A stretch of 7,568 nt of DNA, from assembly GCA_017467745.1 (NCBI GenBank), contig JAFUKV010000089.1, positions 1 to 7,568 on the forward strand. The letters are read 5' to 3'. Positions 1 through 6,773 of this stretch are shown one piece after another. Within the stretch, counting starts at the first letter, position 1; every line of letters starts with the position of its first letter. The stretch is from Bacteroidaceae bacterium. GTDB taxonomy: Bacteria; Bacteroidota; Bacteroidia; Bacteroidales; CHK158-818. The notes under the pieces were generated by a model, which ran no database searches, was not told the origin of the DNA, and was given only the letters and a program-made list of their open reading frames with translations. The translations under genes were made by a program, and so were the position numbers.

Positions 1-804
1 TGACATATCACCTCCACCAGCTATTATAAGATGTAAATTGTCATACTTTTTCTTTAATAACAAAAAAGCTTTTATCAAAATATCCGCGCCTTTTACTTTA
101 TCTAAACGCCCTGCAAACAAAATAATTTTTTCCCGTTTATTTATTCCAAATTCTTTTCGTATTTCATTCCTTTCCAAAAGAGAGATATTTGTATAAAGGT
201 CTTTTATCCCATTCTGAATTAATACCATTTTCGATCTATCCACCTCATACATTTCCATTATCATATTAAATGAATGTTGTGCAATCGCTATAACAGAATC
301 GGCACACGATAGTATTTTTTTAACTTCCTTCCATTGCTTCCGTACCAAATCATATAACGGACTATCTGTCTTTTTCTTTCGAGAAAAAACAATCGATTTA
401 AACAAATCATAATTACCATTTAAGAGAAACATTGGCTCACAGTAATGCACTGTAATAATAATTTTTGCCCTAAAATATTTTTTTAACCCTTTTACCAAAG
501 AATAATTATTCAAATAATTCAAATGAAAAATATTTTCCGCTTTATTGTCAACATATTGACGCAATATGTATAACATATTAACACAATACTCATCCTCTGT
601 TACATGCTGACGGATACGCGGCATCACAATATGCTCTATTCCATTTATCTCTTTTCTCATAAACTCCATTTCTGCCGAAAACATATCAACAATATATATT
701 CGAATATTTTCCCGCCTCATACATTGCACCAACTGTTCTGTATAGGTACCGATACCATAAAAAGCGGCCTTACTCAAATAATTAAATAAATACAAGTTTT
801 TCAT
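1..804 (-). CDS. Glycosyltransferase, GT4 fold, TIGR04157-like (partial, C-terminus outside window)
   Basis: Open frame of 268 codons from an ATG at 804-802 to the window edge, with no stop. The product is a GT-B fold glycosyltransferase expected to move a sugar from a nucleotide-sugar donor. The N-terminal acceptor half carries GIGTY (17-21), FHLNYLNNYSLVKGL (93-107) and an ITVHY...LLNGN stretch (117-131). QNGIKD (197-202) precedes the donor domain, which opens with FAGRLDKVKG (230-239) and LIIAGGG (259-265). The FHLNY and HY...LNGN motifs recall the TIGR04157 family, which accompanies radical-SAM 'GG-Bacteroidales' peptide systems; this assignment is from memory of the family. The start overlaps the upstream gene's stop as ATGA, so translation is probably coupled. 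There is no N-terminal signal peptide, so it is likely cytoplasmic. The catalytic EX7E region and the rest of the donor domain lie beyond the edge. Composition is AT-richer than the operon at 2727-6626. The fold is confident, the subfamily fairly so; substrate unknown. Confidence 0.88.
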   Translation of the reverse strand, partial: MKNLYLFNYLSKAAFYGIGTYTEQLVQCMRRENIRIYIVDMFSAEMEFMRKEINGIEHIVMPRIRQHVTEDEYCVNMLYILRQYVDNKAENIFHLNYLNNYSLVKGLKKYFRAKIIITVHYCEPMFLLNGNYDLFKSIVFSRKKKTDSPLYDLVRKQWKEVKKILSCADSVIAIAQHSFNMIMEMYEVDRSKMVLIQNGIKDLYTNISLLERNEIRKEFGINKREKIILFAGRLDKVKGADILIKAFLLLKKKYDNLHLIIAGGGDMS

Positions 805-1511
805 AACACAATTTTTAGCATAACATTCAAACCTATACCGCTTACTCCTCGATACAGTCCTATCGGTAAAAAAGGCAAATTTTTAATATCTGGCAACACT
901 CCAATCATGTCCGGTTCTATACATATAGGATTTCCCTTATAACGACCATTACGAAGCGTATAAACTAAAACATCCCTATATCCGGCAATTTTCATATCAA
1001 CAACTGCTAATTCCGATACAACGTGCACTAACTCTAACAGATATTCATCTGGGAAAGGTAATTTTTCACTCTCCTCAGCTTTACACGAAGTCAATCGAAC
1101 AGAAACATAACGTAAAATATCCAATATTATCGAAAAACTTCCCGGCGTTGGCCGACGTAAATCCCGTTTCATAACCCGCCAATCCAAATCAAACAATATT
1201 TTATCAGAATCCCCTACCATTAAATTGTGCTGCAAAAGATACTCTATTCCCCAACCTACACCACAAAGTCCATTTTCCATTTCCAGCAACGGAACTTGCC
1301 CAACCAACGAATAAACTCTGTCCATTCTTTCCGAAGCAGCTTGTTCAAATACTCGTTTTCGGGAATAACGCGCATACTCAGAAAAAAATATGACACACCC
1401 CATCAATCCGTTATACAAACCGATATTTTTCACTCCCAAACTACTAAACAGCAAATCATTAGCTATTCGTTCCAACAATATATCCTGTTGTTTACTACAT
1501 GTGTTCCTCAT
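801..1511 (-). CDS. Small LanC-like protein, probably without zinc-binding residues
   Basis: A 236-residue protein with glycine-rich motifs spaced like those of the LanC alpha/alpha toroid: GLYNGLMGCVIFF (31-43), NGLCGVGWGIEYLL (80-93) and PIGLYRGVSGIGLNVML (216-232). True LanC enzymes are about 400 residues and cyclise dehydrated peptides to lanthionines using a zinc bound by a Cys in a W-C-x-G motif and a Cys-His pair. Neither motif is visible here, and the length is little over half. It is therefore more likely a binding or scaffold relative, or an unrelated-function offshoot, than a working cyclase. The ATG at 1511 follows the upstream gene by 39 bp, and the TGA stop overlaps the glycosyltransferase start by ATGA. 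LanC-like proteins are recalled next to TIGR04157 glycosyltransferases in Bacteroidales peptide loci, which fits this order. No signal peptide is seen. Family assignment rests on motifs only. Confidence 0.72.
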   Translation of the reverse strand: MRNTCSKQQDILLERIANDLLFSSLGVKNIGLYNGLMGCVIFFSEYARYSRKRVFEQAASERMDRVYSLVGQVPLLEMENGLCGVGWGIEYLLQHNLMVGDSDKILFDLDWRVMKRDLRRPTPGSFSIILDILRYVSVRLTSCKAEESEKLPFPDEYLLELVHVVSELAVVDMKIAGYRDVLVYTLRNGRYKGNPICIEPDMIGVLPDIKNLPFLPIGLYRGVSGIGLNVMLKIVL

Positions 1512-1550
1512 ACTTATAATACAAATTGCCGTAATCTACTACACCCTGAT

Positions 1551-2201
1551 TCAATATCTCAATTCAGGAAAAACAACCTCCCAAAATAGTAACTTGCCAG
1601 ACTTAAATGTCAAACGATAAAACGGTCTCCAATTCCAAAAAAGAAAACTTTCACCCCACCCATACGGCTTCTTCGCATAAAAAACACCATTTACCCAATC
1701 TGCCCGCATACTACCTAAGAAACTACCGGATGGGGGTTCTCTTCGAAGCGAAGAATCATCCATCTGAAATTTTCCGCCGGTCAAACATTCCATTATCTCA
1801 TAAGGGGCTTCTCGTGTCTTAAATACTCGTTCTACAACATAATCACTCGCCTTAAACTGAATATTTCTTAAATACAATACTCCTCTATAAATTATCCATT
1901 CGGGATAATAGGTTCCCGGCGGTTTGCCGAAAATACCTTCCTCCCAACCTACTGCACGGAGCTGGGGATAAATGTCTTCATAATTGTCAAAACAGGACAG
2001 GAAAGAACGGTTAAGCGAGTATAATTCTCCGTTCCAATATAAATCGTCTCCAATAGGCGATATTAAATAATTAATCGTATCCATATTCGGGCGTTTTTGC
2101 CCAAAAGAAATTTGGAACACAACCAATGACAATATTAAAGATACTCTGAATGTTCGGGCGGCCTCGTCAATCAATAATTTTTTCAGTTTCTTCCTCCTCA
2201 T
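1551..2201 (-). CDS. Secreted aromatic-rich protein of unknown family
   Basis: Intact 216-residue frame; I do not recognise the family. The N-terminus has a long basic region (1-19), a hydrophobic core VSLILSLVVF (20-29) and a plausible signal peptidase I site after ISFG (31-34), so it is probably exported. No lipobox cysteine is present near that site. The mature part is rich in Trp, Tyr and Phe and has recurring short beta-like segments, YWNGELYSL (55-63), IYRGVLYL (104-111) and WVNGVFYAKK (169-178), ending with WRPFYRLTFKSGKLLF (191-206). This suggests a small all-beta protein. It is the first gene of the operon, with a TAnnTTTG promoter about 30 bp upstream of the ATG, and lies 39 bp before the LanC-like gene. 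AGGAGG falls inside codons 2-3, not upstream, so it does not support the ATG; the ATG is kept because it gives a full signal peptide. A role in immunity or export is only a guess from context. Confidence 0.8.
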   Translation of the reverse strand: MRRKKLKKLLIDEAARTFRVSLILSLVVFQISFGQKRPNMDTINYLISPIGDDLYWNGELYSLNRSFLSCFDNYEDIYPQLRAVGWEEGIFGKPPGTYYPEWIIYRGVLYLRNIQFKASDYVVERVFKTREAPYEIMECLTGGKFQMDDSSLRREPPSGSFLGSMRADWVNGVFYAKKPYGWGESFLFWNWRPFYRLTFKSGKLLFWEVVFPELRY

Positions 2202-2230
2202 GGCACTCGGTTGTATTAGTTTATGTTGAA

Positions 2231-2262
2231 CAAATATAAAATTTATTTTTTTATATTACAAC
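2231..2262 (-). promoter_or_regulatory. Bacteroidota-type promoter of the secreted-protein/LanC-like/glycosyltransferase operon
   Basis: On the minus strand, TATATTTG (2238-2231) matches the -7 consensus TAnnTTTG exactly, and GTTG (2262-2259) sits 20 bp upstream as a three-of-four match to the -33 TTTG box. Predicted transcription would begin near 2224, leaving a leader of roughly 20-25 bases before the ATG at 2201. No other match of this quality lies before the gene. Confidence 0.55.
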
Positions 2263-2386
2263 ACCCAACTTATCGATTAATTATTTTTAACTTGCATTTT
2301 ACATAAGAAAACCCACACATCTACCCCTCCCAATTTATTTATCCGGAATGTTATGTTATCCTTATATATTAACAATTATTGAGCGT

Positions 2387-2666
2387 ATGAAACAGTTATA
2401 TCATTATACCTTTTATTATTACCCCTAATGCAAAGTTGCGGATTCGTATATAAACAGTATCTTACCGGAAACTACTATTGCGGTAGATACCCAAAATGAT
2501 ATAGGATGTGTGTTATCATAAACTGAAAGATGACACTACGCCCTATACGGAAATATCCGGAGCAAACGTTTATAAAATAGGATATGACAAATTTTACTCC
2601 TGTCAAAACTATTGTGCTTTGAGGGACAGCAAAAACGCCCTTGTAACGTTAAGGACAGGAACCTAA
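2387..2666 (+). pseudogene. Decayed small lipoprotein gene, DUF3997-like
   Basis: No single frame is open, but joined pieces read as one small protein. An ATG at 2387 gives MKQLYHYT, then the +1-shifted frame from 2413 gives LLLPLMQSCGFVYKQYLTGNYY with a lipobox-like cysteine at 2437-2439. Another shift near 2477 gives IAVDTQNDIGCVLS, which stops at 2519. A third shift near 2517 gives HKLKDDTTPYTEISGANVY, continuing with KIGYDK, to a TAA at 2664-2666. The order lipobox, GNYY, a VDT stretch, a YKL-like strand and a VxxIGYDxxF motif recalls small DUF3997 lipoproteins of Bacteroidota. The end (FYSCQNY onward) no longer matches and may hold further shifts. Three changes in 280 bases, beside intact genes on both sides, favour true decay over sequencing error. 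Function of the parent family is unknown. Confidence 0.5.
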
Positions 2667-2670
2667 ATAA

Positions 2671-2705
2671 AAAGGTCTGCCTAAATTAAATTTAGGCAGA
2701 CCTTT
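2671..2705 (-). terminator. Rho-independent terminator of the prfC operon
   Basis: Perfect inverted repeat with 17-bp arms around a single central base (2688), 21 bp after the prfC stop. On the minus strand the hairpin is followed by a U-rich run (TTTTTATTT including the end of the arm). The opposite side lacks an uninterrupted T run, so plus-strand termination would be weaker. Confidence 0.85.
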
Positions 2706-2726
2706 ATACAAATATATATTTTAATT

Positions 2727-4307
2727 TCAGAACTCGCTGGTAAAATGAAAACGTATTTTAGGGAAATCTGTTTGCGCCATTTGCAGCACATAACCCGAAT
2801 CGGCTAAAAATACATCTCGCCCATCTTTGTCGAGAGCCATAAATTGATATTTCCGTTTTTTAAATGCTTCCAAAGCAGCTGCATCGTCGCTCTCTATCCA
2901 ACAAGCCTTATAAAGGCTGATAGGCTCCCACCGACATTGCGCGCCATATTCGTGCAGCAACCGGTATTGAATTACTTCAAACTGCAATTGCCCTACTGTT
3001 CCGATAATTTTACGCCCGTTAAACTGATTGGTAAAAAGTTGGGCTACTCCTTCATCCATCAACTGCTCAACACCCTTATTAAGCTGTTTCGATTTCATCG
3101 GATCGGCGTTTTCTATATATTTGAACATCTCGGGAGAAAAGCTCGGTAATCCTTTAAAATGCAGTTCCTCACCCCCAGTCAACGTATCGCCGATTTTGAA
3201 ATTACCCGTATCGGGCAATCCGACAATATCTCCCGGATAAGCCTCATCGACAGTTGATTTTTTCTGGGCCATAAAAGCCGTAGGACTGGAAAAACGCATC
3301 ATTTTACCGTTACGGACATGCTTGTAATTCGCATTTCGCTCAAATTTTCCCGAACAGATTTTGACAAAAGCGATACAACTGCGATGATTAGGATCCATAT
3401 TGGCATGTATCTTGAACACAAATCCCGAAAATGCTTCTTCTTCGGGACGCACAACACGTTCTATCGCCTGCACGGGTTTGGGTGTCGGAGCGATATGCGT
3501 AAAACAATCAAGCAACTCTTTTACCCCAAAGTTATTTAACGCCGAACCGAAAAAGACCGGCGCAAGCTCTCCCCTCAAATAGGCTTCGGTATCGAATTCG
3601 GGATAAACCCCCTCTATCAGTTCCATATCGGCACGCAATTTTTGCGCATCACCCTCACCGATGTATTTTTCCAGTTCCGGATTGCTTATATCCCGAAACT
3701 CCACAGATTCGGTAACATATTGTTTGCTGGGAGTATACAAATCGAGCTTTTGTTCATAGATATTGTAAACGCCCTTAAATCGTTGCCCGATATTGATAGG
3801 CCAGCTCAGCGGTCGAACAGAGATTTTAAGTTCCGCTTCCAATTCGTCCAACAAATCAAACGGATCTTTCCCTTCTCTATCCATCTTATTGACAAAAACA
3901 ATCACCGGTGTTTTTCGCATCCGACACACTTCCATCAATTTACGGGTTTGCATTTCCACTCCTTTGGCGGCATCTACTACGATAATTACGCTATCTACCG
4001 CCGTAAGCGTACGATACGTATCTTCCGCAAAGTCTTGGTGTCCTGGCGTATCGAGAATATTTATTTTATAATCGCCATAATTAAAGCCCATTACCGATGT
4101 CGCAACAGAAATACCTCTCTGCTTTTCAATTTCCATCCAGTCAGAAGTAGCGGTCTTTTTAATTTTATTCGATTTTACAGCGCCGGCTACATGAATAGCG
4201 CCACCAAACAGCAATAGTTTTTCTGTCAATGTCGTTTTCCCCGCATCGGGATGACTGATTATCGCAAACGTGCGTCTTTTCTGAATTTCGTCGGTCAATA
4301 CACTCAT
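2727..4307 (-). CDS. prfC: Peptide chain release factor 3 (RF-3)
   Basis: Full-length 526-residue translational GTPase, close to the roughly 529 residues of E. coli RF3. RF3 uses GTP to remove RF1 or RF2 from the ribosome after peptide release and acts in the cytoplasm. Visible G-domain elements in order are SHPDAGKTT (P-loop, 18-26), EKQRGISVATS (switch I region, 61-71), DTPGH (86-90), NKMD (140-143) and GSAL (254-257). The C-terminal half contains the domain 2 and domain 3 beta structure, including GTVGQLQFEVIQYRL. SHPDAGKTT and the overall length separate it from EF-G, EF-Tu and TypA. The ATG at 4307 is 3 bp after the rfbD stop, so it is the last gene of the operon and is probably translated by coupling; a strong hairpin follows the stop. 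No missing key residue is seen. Confidence 0.98.
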   Translation of the reverse strand: MSVLTDEIQKRRTFAIISHPDAGKTTLTEKLLLFGGAIHVAGAVKSNKIKKTATSDWMEIEKQRGISVATSVMGFNYGDYKINILDTPGHQDFAEDTYRTLTAVDSVIIVVDAAKGVEMQTRKLMEVCRMRKTPVIVFVNKMDREGKDPFDLLDELEAELKISVRPLSWPINIGQRFKGVYNIYEQKLDLYTPSKQYVTESVEFRDISNPELEKYIGEGDAQKLRADMELIEGVYPEFDTEAYLRGELAPVFFGSALNNFGVKELLDCFTHIAPTPKPVQAIERVVRPEEEAFSGFVFKIHANMDPNHRSCIAFVKICSGKFERNANYKHVRNGKMMRFSSPTAFMAQKKSTVDEAYPGDIVGLPDTGNFKIGDTLTGGEELHFKGLPSFSPEMFKYIENADPMKSKQLNKGVEQLMDEGVAQLFTNQFNGRKIIGTVGQLQFEVIQYRLLHEYGAQCRWEPISLYKACWIESDDAAALEAFKKRKYQFMALDKDGRDVFLADSGYVLQMAQTDFPKIRFHFTSEF

Positions 4308-4310
4308 ATA

Positions 4311-5192
4311 TTACTGTTTCATTAATTTTTCTATACAAACGGCCAAGCTCTCCTCCCAATGCGGGATAATCAGCCCGAAAGTATTCTTTATTTTCTTTTT
4401 ATTCATTACACTATAAAACGGCCGGGTAGCTTTTGACGGGTATTCACTACCCTCGATAGGATGCACTTTACAATCTCGTATTCCGGCCATACGGTGAATT
4501 GCTTTGGTAAAATCGTACCAACTGCAAACACCCTCGTTTGAAAAGTTATAGATTCCGGAGTGGAACGCACTGGTTTCCGAAACTTCTACCATTCTTAAAA
4601 TGGCAGCGGCTAAATCGGCGGCATACGTCGGCGAACCTATTTGATCAAATATAACATTCAGCTCCGGCTTCTCCCGCCCCAATCGAAGCATTGTTTTTAC
4701 AAAGTTGTTTCCAAAACAAGAATATAGCCAAGATGTCCGCACCACAACAGACTCCGGACAAGCGGCAAGCAACAACCTCTCGCCTTCCAATTTAGTTGCG
4801 CCATACACAGAACAAGGCGCGGTATCATCATCCTCATTGTATGGGTTATAGTGCACTCCTCTATACACATAATAGGTATACACATGAAAAACCTTAGCTC
4901 CGACAGATGCAGCCGCAAGCCCTAAATTCTGTACCGCCGACGCATTGATACGCCGACACGTATCAGCATCCTCCTCCGCTCGGTCTACGGCCGTATATGC
5001 GGCAGAATTCAAGATATAATCAACATTATTCTCTTTTACAAAAGCCGATACGGCGCTACCGTCGCAAATATCCAATTCCTCAACATCTGTGAAAAAGAAA
5101 TTAAATGCAGGATACGAGGCTGACAACAATCTAAACTCATTGCCCAACTGTCCGTTTGCGCCTGTTACCAGTATATTTTTTTGTGCTTGCAT
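4311..5192 (-). CDS. rfbD: dTDP-4-dehydrorhamnose reductase with an altered STDYVFDG motif
   Basis: A 293-residue extended short-chain dehydrogenase that reduces dTDP-4-dehydrorhamnose to dTDP-L-rhamnose with NAD(P)H, supplying rhamnose for surface polysaccharide. Seen in order: nucleotide-binding TGANGQLG (10-17), NSAAYTAVDRAE (62-73), catalytic YGATK with Tyr130 and Lys134, TSWLYS (153-158), SPTYAADLA (187-195), GIYNFSNEG (213-221) and ATRPFYSVMN (255-264). Length and motif order are normal for RmlD. The usual STDYVFDG reads YTYYVYRG at 105-112. The catalytic Thr and the following substrate-binding Tyr remain, but Ser, Asp, Phe and Asp are replaced. The frame is intact, so it should be translated, but activity or specificity might be changed. 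It starts 23 bp after the DUF4924 gene and ends 3 bp before prfC. The other rhamnose genes (rfbA, rfbB, rfbC) are not in the window. Confidence 0.93.
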   Translation of the reverse strand: MQAQKNILVTGANGQLGNEFRLLSASYPAFNFFFTDVEELDICDGSAVSAFVKENNVDYILNSAAYTAVDRAEEDADTCRRINASAVQNLGLAAASVGAKVFHVYTYYVYRGVHYNPYNEDDDTAPCSVYGATKLEGERLLLAACPESVVVRTSWLYSCFGNNFVKTMLRLGREKPELNVIFDQIGSPTYAADLAAAILRMVEVSETSAFHSGIYNFSNEGVCSWYDFTKAIHRMAGIRDCKVHPIEGSEYPSKATRPFYSVMNKKKIKNTFGLIIPHWEESLAVCIEKLMKQ

Positions 5193-5215
5193 AAAGTTTT
5201 CCGAATTAATTATTG

Positions 5216-5758
5216 TTATAAATCCAATTCATTGTTTCTATCTTGCTTATACTTCTCGGAAAGAACAGCCAAGAAGCGGCTGATCTGGCTTATCGCTTGT
5301 TGCGTTTCGGGCGTAACTTCCTTACCCTGCAATCTCAACATCAAAACACCGTATAACGCATCGAAACAAGTTTCTATTTCGCCTTTTACCTTATCTTTCG
5401 CCTTACTGCGCAATTCAACTATATAAGGAAGCGTTTTGTAAAATTCCGCACTATAAAACGGCTCCTTAGGCGATTTCATCAAACGCAAATGAAGATCGGT
5501 TAAATCGATGATAACATTTTTATTCAACTGCAAATGTCCGCTTTCAGCAACCCCCTCACGGCGCATCATATCGATAAGGCTTTCATACCAACCGAGAATC
5601 TCTTTTTTGATTTCCGCCGGCTGATCAAACTTTTCTACAATACCGCTATTTATAGCGTCAATATCCAACTTATACGCCCGTATCAAGTCTTCAATCTGCC
5701 ACATATAGAGCAAATATTCAGCAATATTTTCTTTTTTCTTTTGACTGGCTATCAGCAT
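5216..5758 (-). CDS. DUF4924 family protein
   Basis: A 180-residue cytoplasmic, mostly helical protein typical of Bacteroidota, with no known function. The N-terminus MLIASQKKKENIAEYLLYMW followed by QIEDLIRA is the family hallmark as I recall it. No signal peptide, transmembrane segment or catalytic motif is visible. I chose the ATG at 5758-5756: a frame extending to TTG at 5773 adds five residues and would overlap the upstream gene, while the ATG leaves a 7-bp gap after the upstream stop and matches the usual family start. It lies second in the operon between the Mur-ligase-like gene and rfbD, 23 bp before rfbD. Neighbourhood suggests a link to envelope or surface-sugar metabolism, but this is weak inference. 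Confidence 0.88.
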   Translation of the reverse strand: MLIASQKKKENIAEYLLYMWQIEDLIRAYKLDIDAINSGIVEKFDQPAEIKKEILGWYESLIDMMRREGVAESGHLQLNKNVIIDLTDLHLRLMKSPKEPFYSAEFYKTLPYIVELRSKAKDKVKGEIETCFDALYGVLMLRLQGKEVTPETQQAISQISRFLAVLSEKYKQDRNNELDL

Positions 5759-5765
5759 TGTTCTG

Positions 5766-6626
5766 TTATTCAAATTTATATTCTCCCACTAATGAAAAGA
5801 AATCGCTACCTTTTACGCCCAACTGTCTGCAAACAGATTCAGCGGCGAAAATATCCGCAATATCATCCTCATTTACGGCATTCACAATTACTTTTCCATA
5901 GCGAGTTTCCAACTCCGTTTCCGAGCAGTTTGTTTTCATAACCGAAATTTTATATGGTAACGCCGTTACATCCTCCCGTACCGAAGCGCCCAACTCCTGC
6001 AATGCCGGATAAGCAGCATTAAAAATAAACTTTCCGTTTCGCTCTATTAAAGCGATTAATTTCTTATGAAAATTAAAATACAATCCGGCCGTTTCAAAAG
6101 ACGCGTCTTTCACCCACTGAAAACGAGGCATAACCAAGATATGCGGATTATATAAATATCTTGACGGTATTTTATCGTGTACCGAAGCATCAAACTCCCG
6201 TTCCCCTTCCAACAACGCAATACGGGCATCATAGCTTAACTGAATGCGAGGCTCTGACGCCAATTTGAGGTTAATTGCCGCCAAATCGTACAGAATATTC
6301 TTTTTTTTCAAAACAAAACATACCAACGGCAAGATATGCCCCTCTTTACGGTTTTCACGAATAACGACACGCGTTTTGTCTTTTGTCTGGCGGGCAATAA
6401 ATTCGGTAAACGAAATAACTTCAATACCCATTTTTTTTGCCATCTTCTCTTCGGGATATTCTTCACCTCCACCTACGGGACGTATAACCGTGTCCGTATC
6501 TTTATCAATTATTTCCATTTTATCGAGGTCTGATGAAAATGTTACCAAATAACCTTTCTTTTTCAAAGCCGATACCAATTCCATCATCAACGGCTCTCCC
6601 CTCGAAATAATATGAAATTTTTTCAT
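5766..6626 (-). CDS. Degenerate Mur-ligase-like protein (Mpl/MurC relative lacking P-loop and C-terminal domain)
   Basis: A 286-residue intact frame that aligns by eye with the first two domains of the UDP-N-acetylmuramate:tripeptide ligase Mpl (about 450 residues). The Rossmann-like start MKKFHIISRG...LKKKGYLVT (1-29) corresponds to the UDP-MurNAc-binding domain. ISFTEFIARQTKDKTRVVI (71-89) corresponds to the segment leading into the P-loop, but where Mpl has GGSHGKTT this protein has RENRKEGH (90-97). LLEGEREFDAS (138-148) matches the Mpl LEGDEYLSS motif, YNPHILVMPRFQW (159-171) the NIALISGIAWDH strand, and AAESVCRQLGV (261-271) the end of the central domain. The protein then ends at 286, before the third ligase domain, and the next gene begins 7 bp later. 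It should not hydrolyse ATP as a normal ligase. It may be a binding or regulatory pseudoenzyme, or a cell-wall recycling relic still expressed. It is the first gene of the four-gene operon. Confidence 0.72.
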   Translation of the reverse strand: MKKFHIISRGEPLMMELVSALKKKGYLVTFSSDLDKMEIIDKDTDTVIRPVGGGEEYPEEKMAKKMGIEVISFTEFIARQTKDKTRVVIRENRKEGHILPLVCFVLKKKNILYDLAAINLKLASEPRIQLSYDARIALLEGEREFDASVHDKIPSRYLYNPHILVMPRFQWVKDASFETAGLYFNFHKKLIALIERNGKFIFNAAYPALQELGASVREDVTALPYKISVMKTNCSETELETRYGKVIVNAVNEDDIADIFAAESVCRQLGVKGSDFFSLVGEYKFE

Positions 6627-6765
6627 TCTTTTCGTTACCCTTGTTCTTTTGCAAACGACTATAAATTTATCAACTCATTAATTTCTATCGATTAAATAAA
6701 AGAAATCACTCATACGAGCCGACTATCGATTACTGCTTTATACAGCCATCCGCTTTATTCGGAGG

Positions 6766-6773
6766 CAAAATTA
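6766..6773 (-). promoter_or_regulatory. Candidate -7 box for the Mur-ligase-like/DUF4924/rfbD/prfC operon
   Basis: TAATTTTG on the minus strand (6773-6766) matches TAnnTTTG. A convincing -33 TTTG is not present at 19-21 bp; the nearest is TTTA at 6794-6791 with a 17-bp spacer. It would give a leader of about 130 bases before the ATG at 6626. Confidence 0.35.

Noticed and set aside
604..789. Plus-strand 61-codon frame opposite the glycosyltransferase start
   Set aside because: Antisense to the glycosyltransferase N-terminus, with no family features.
1227..1620. Two overlapping plus-strand open frames opposite the LanC-like gene and its upstream spacer
   Set aside because: Low-complexity translations with no domain; the minus-strand frame shows family motifs and operon spacing.
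2671..2705. Inverted repeat as an insertion-sequence end
   Set aside because: No transposase or second terminal repeat is nearby, and the hairpin plus U-rich run after prfC fits a terminator.
3642..4217. Plus-strand open frame of 191 codons opposite prfC
   Set aside because: It lies entirely antisense to the well-conserved prfC G domain, has no recognisable motif and no promoter. It is a shadow of the real gene.
4165..4359. Minus-strand 64-codon frame across the rfbD/prfC junction
   Set aside because: Overlaps both confident genes in another frame and has no motif.
5759..5773. TTG start for the DUF4924 protein that would overlap the Mur-ligase-like gene by 8 bp
   Set aside because: The ATG at 5758 matches the family's usual N-terminus and gives a normal 7-bp intergenic gap.
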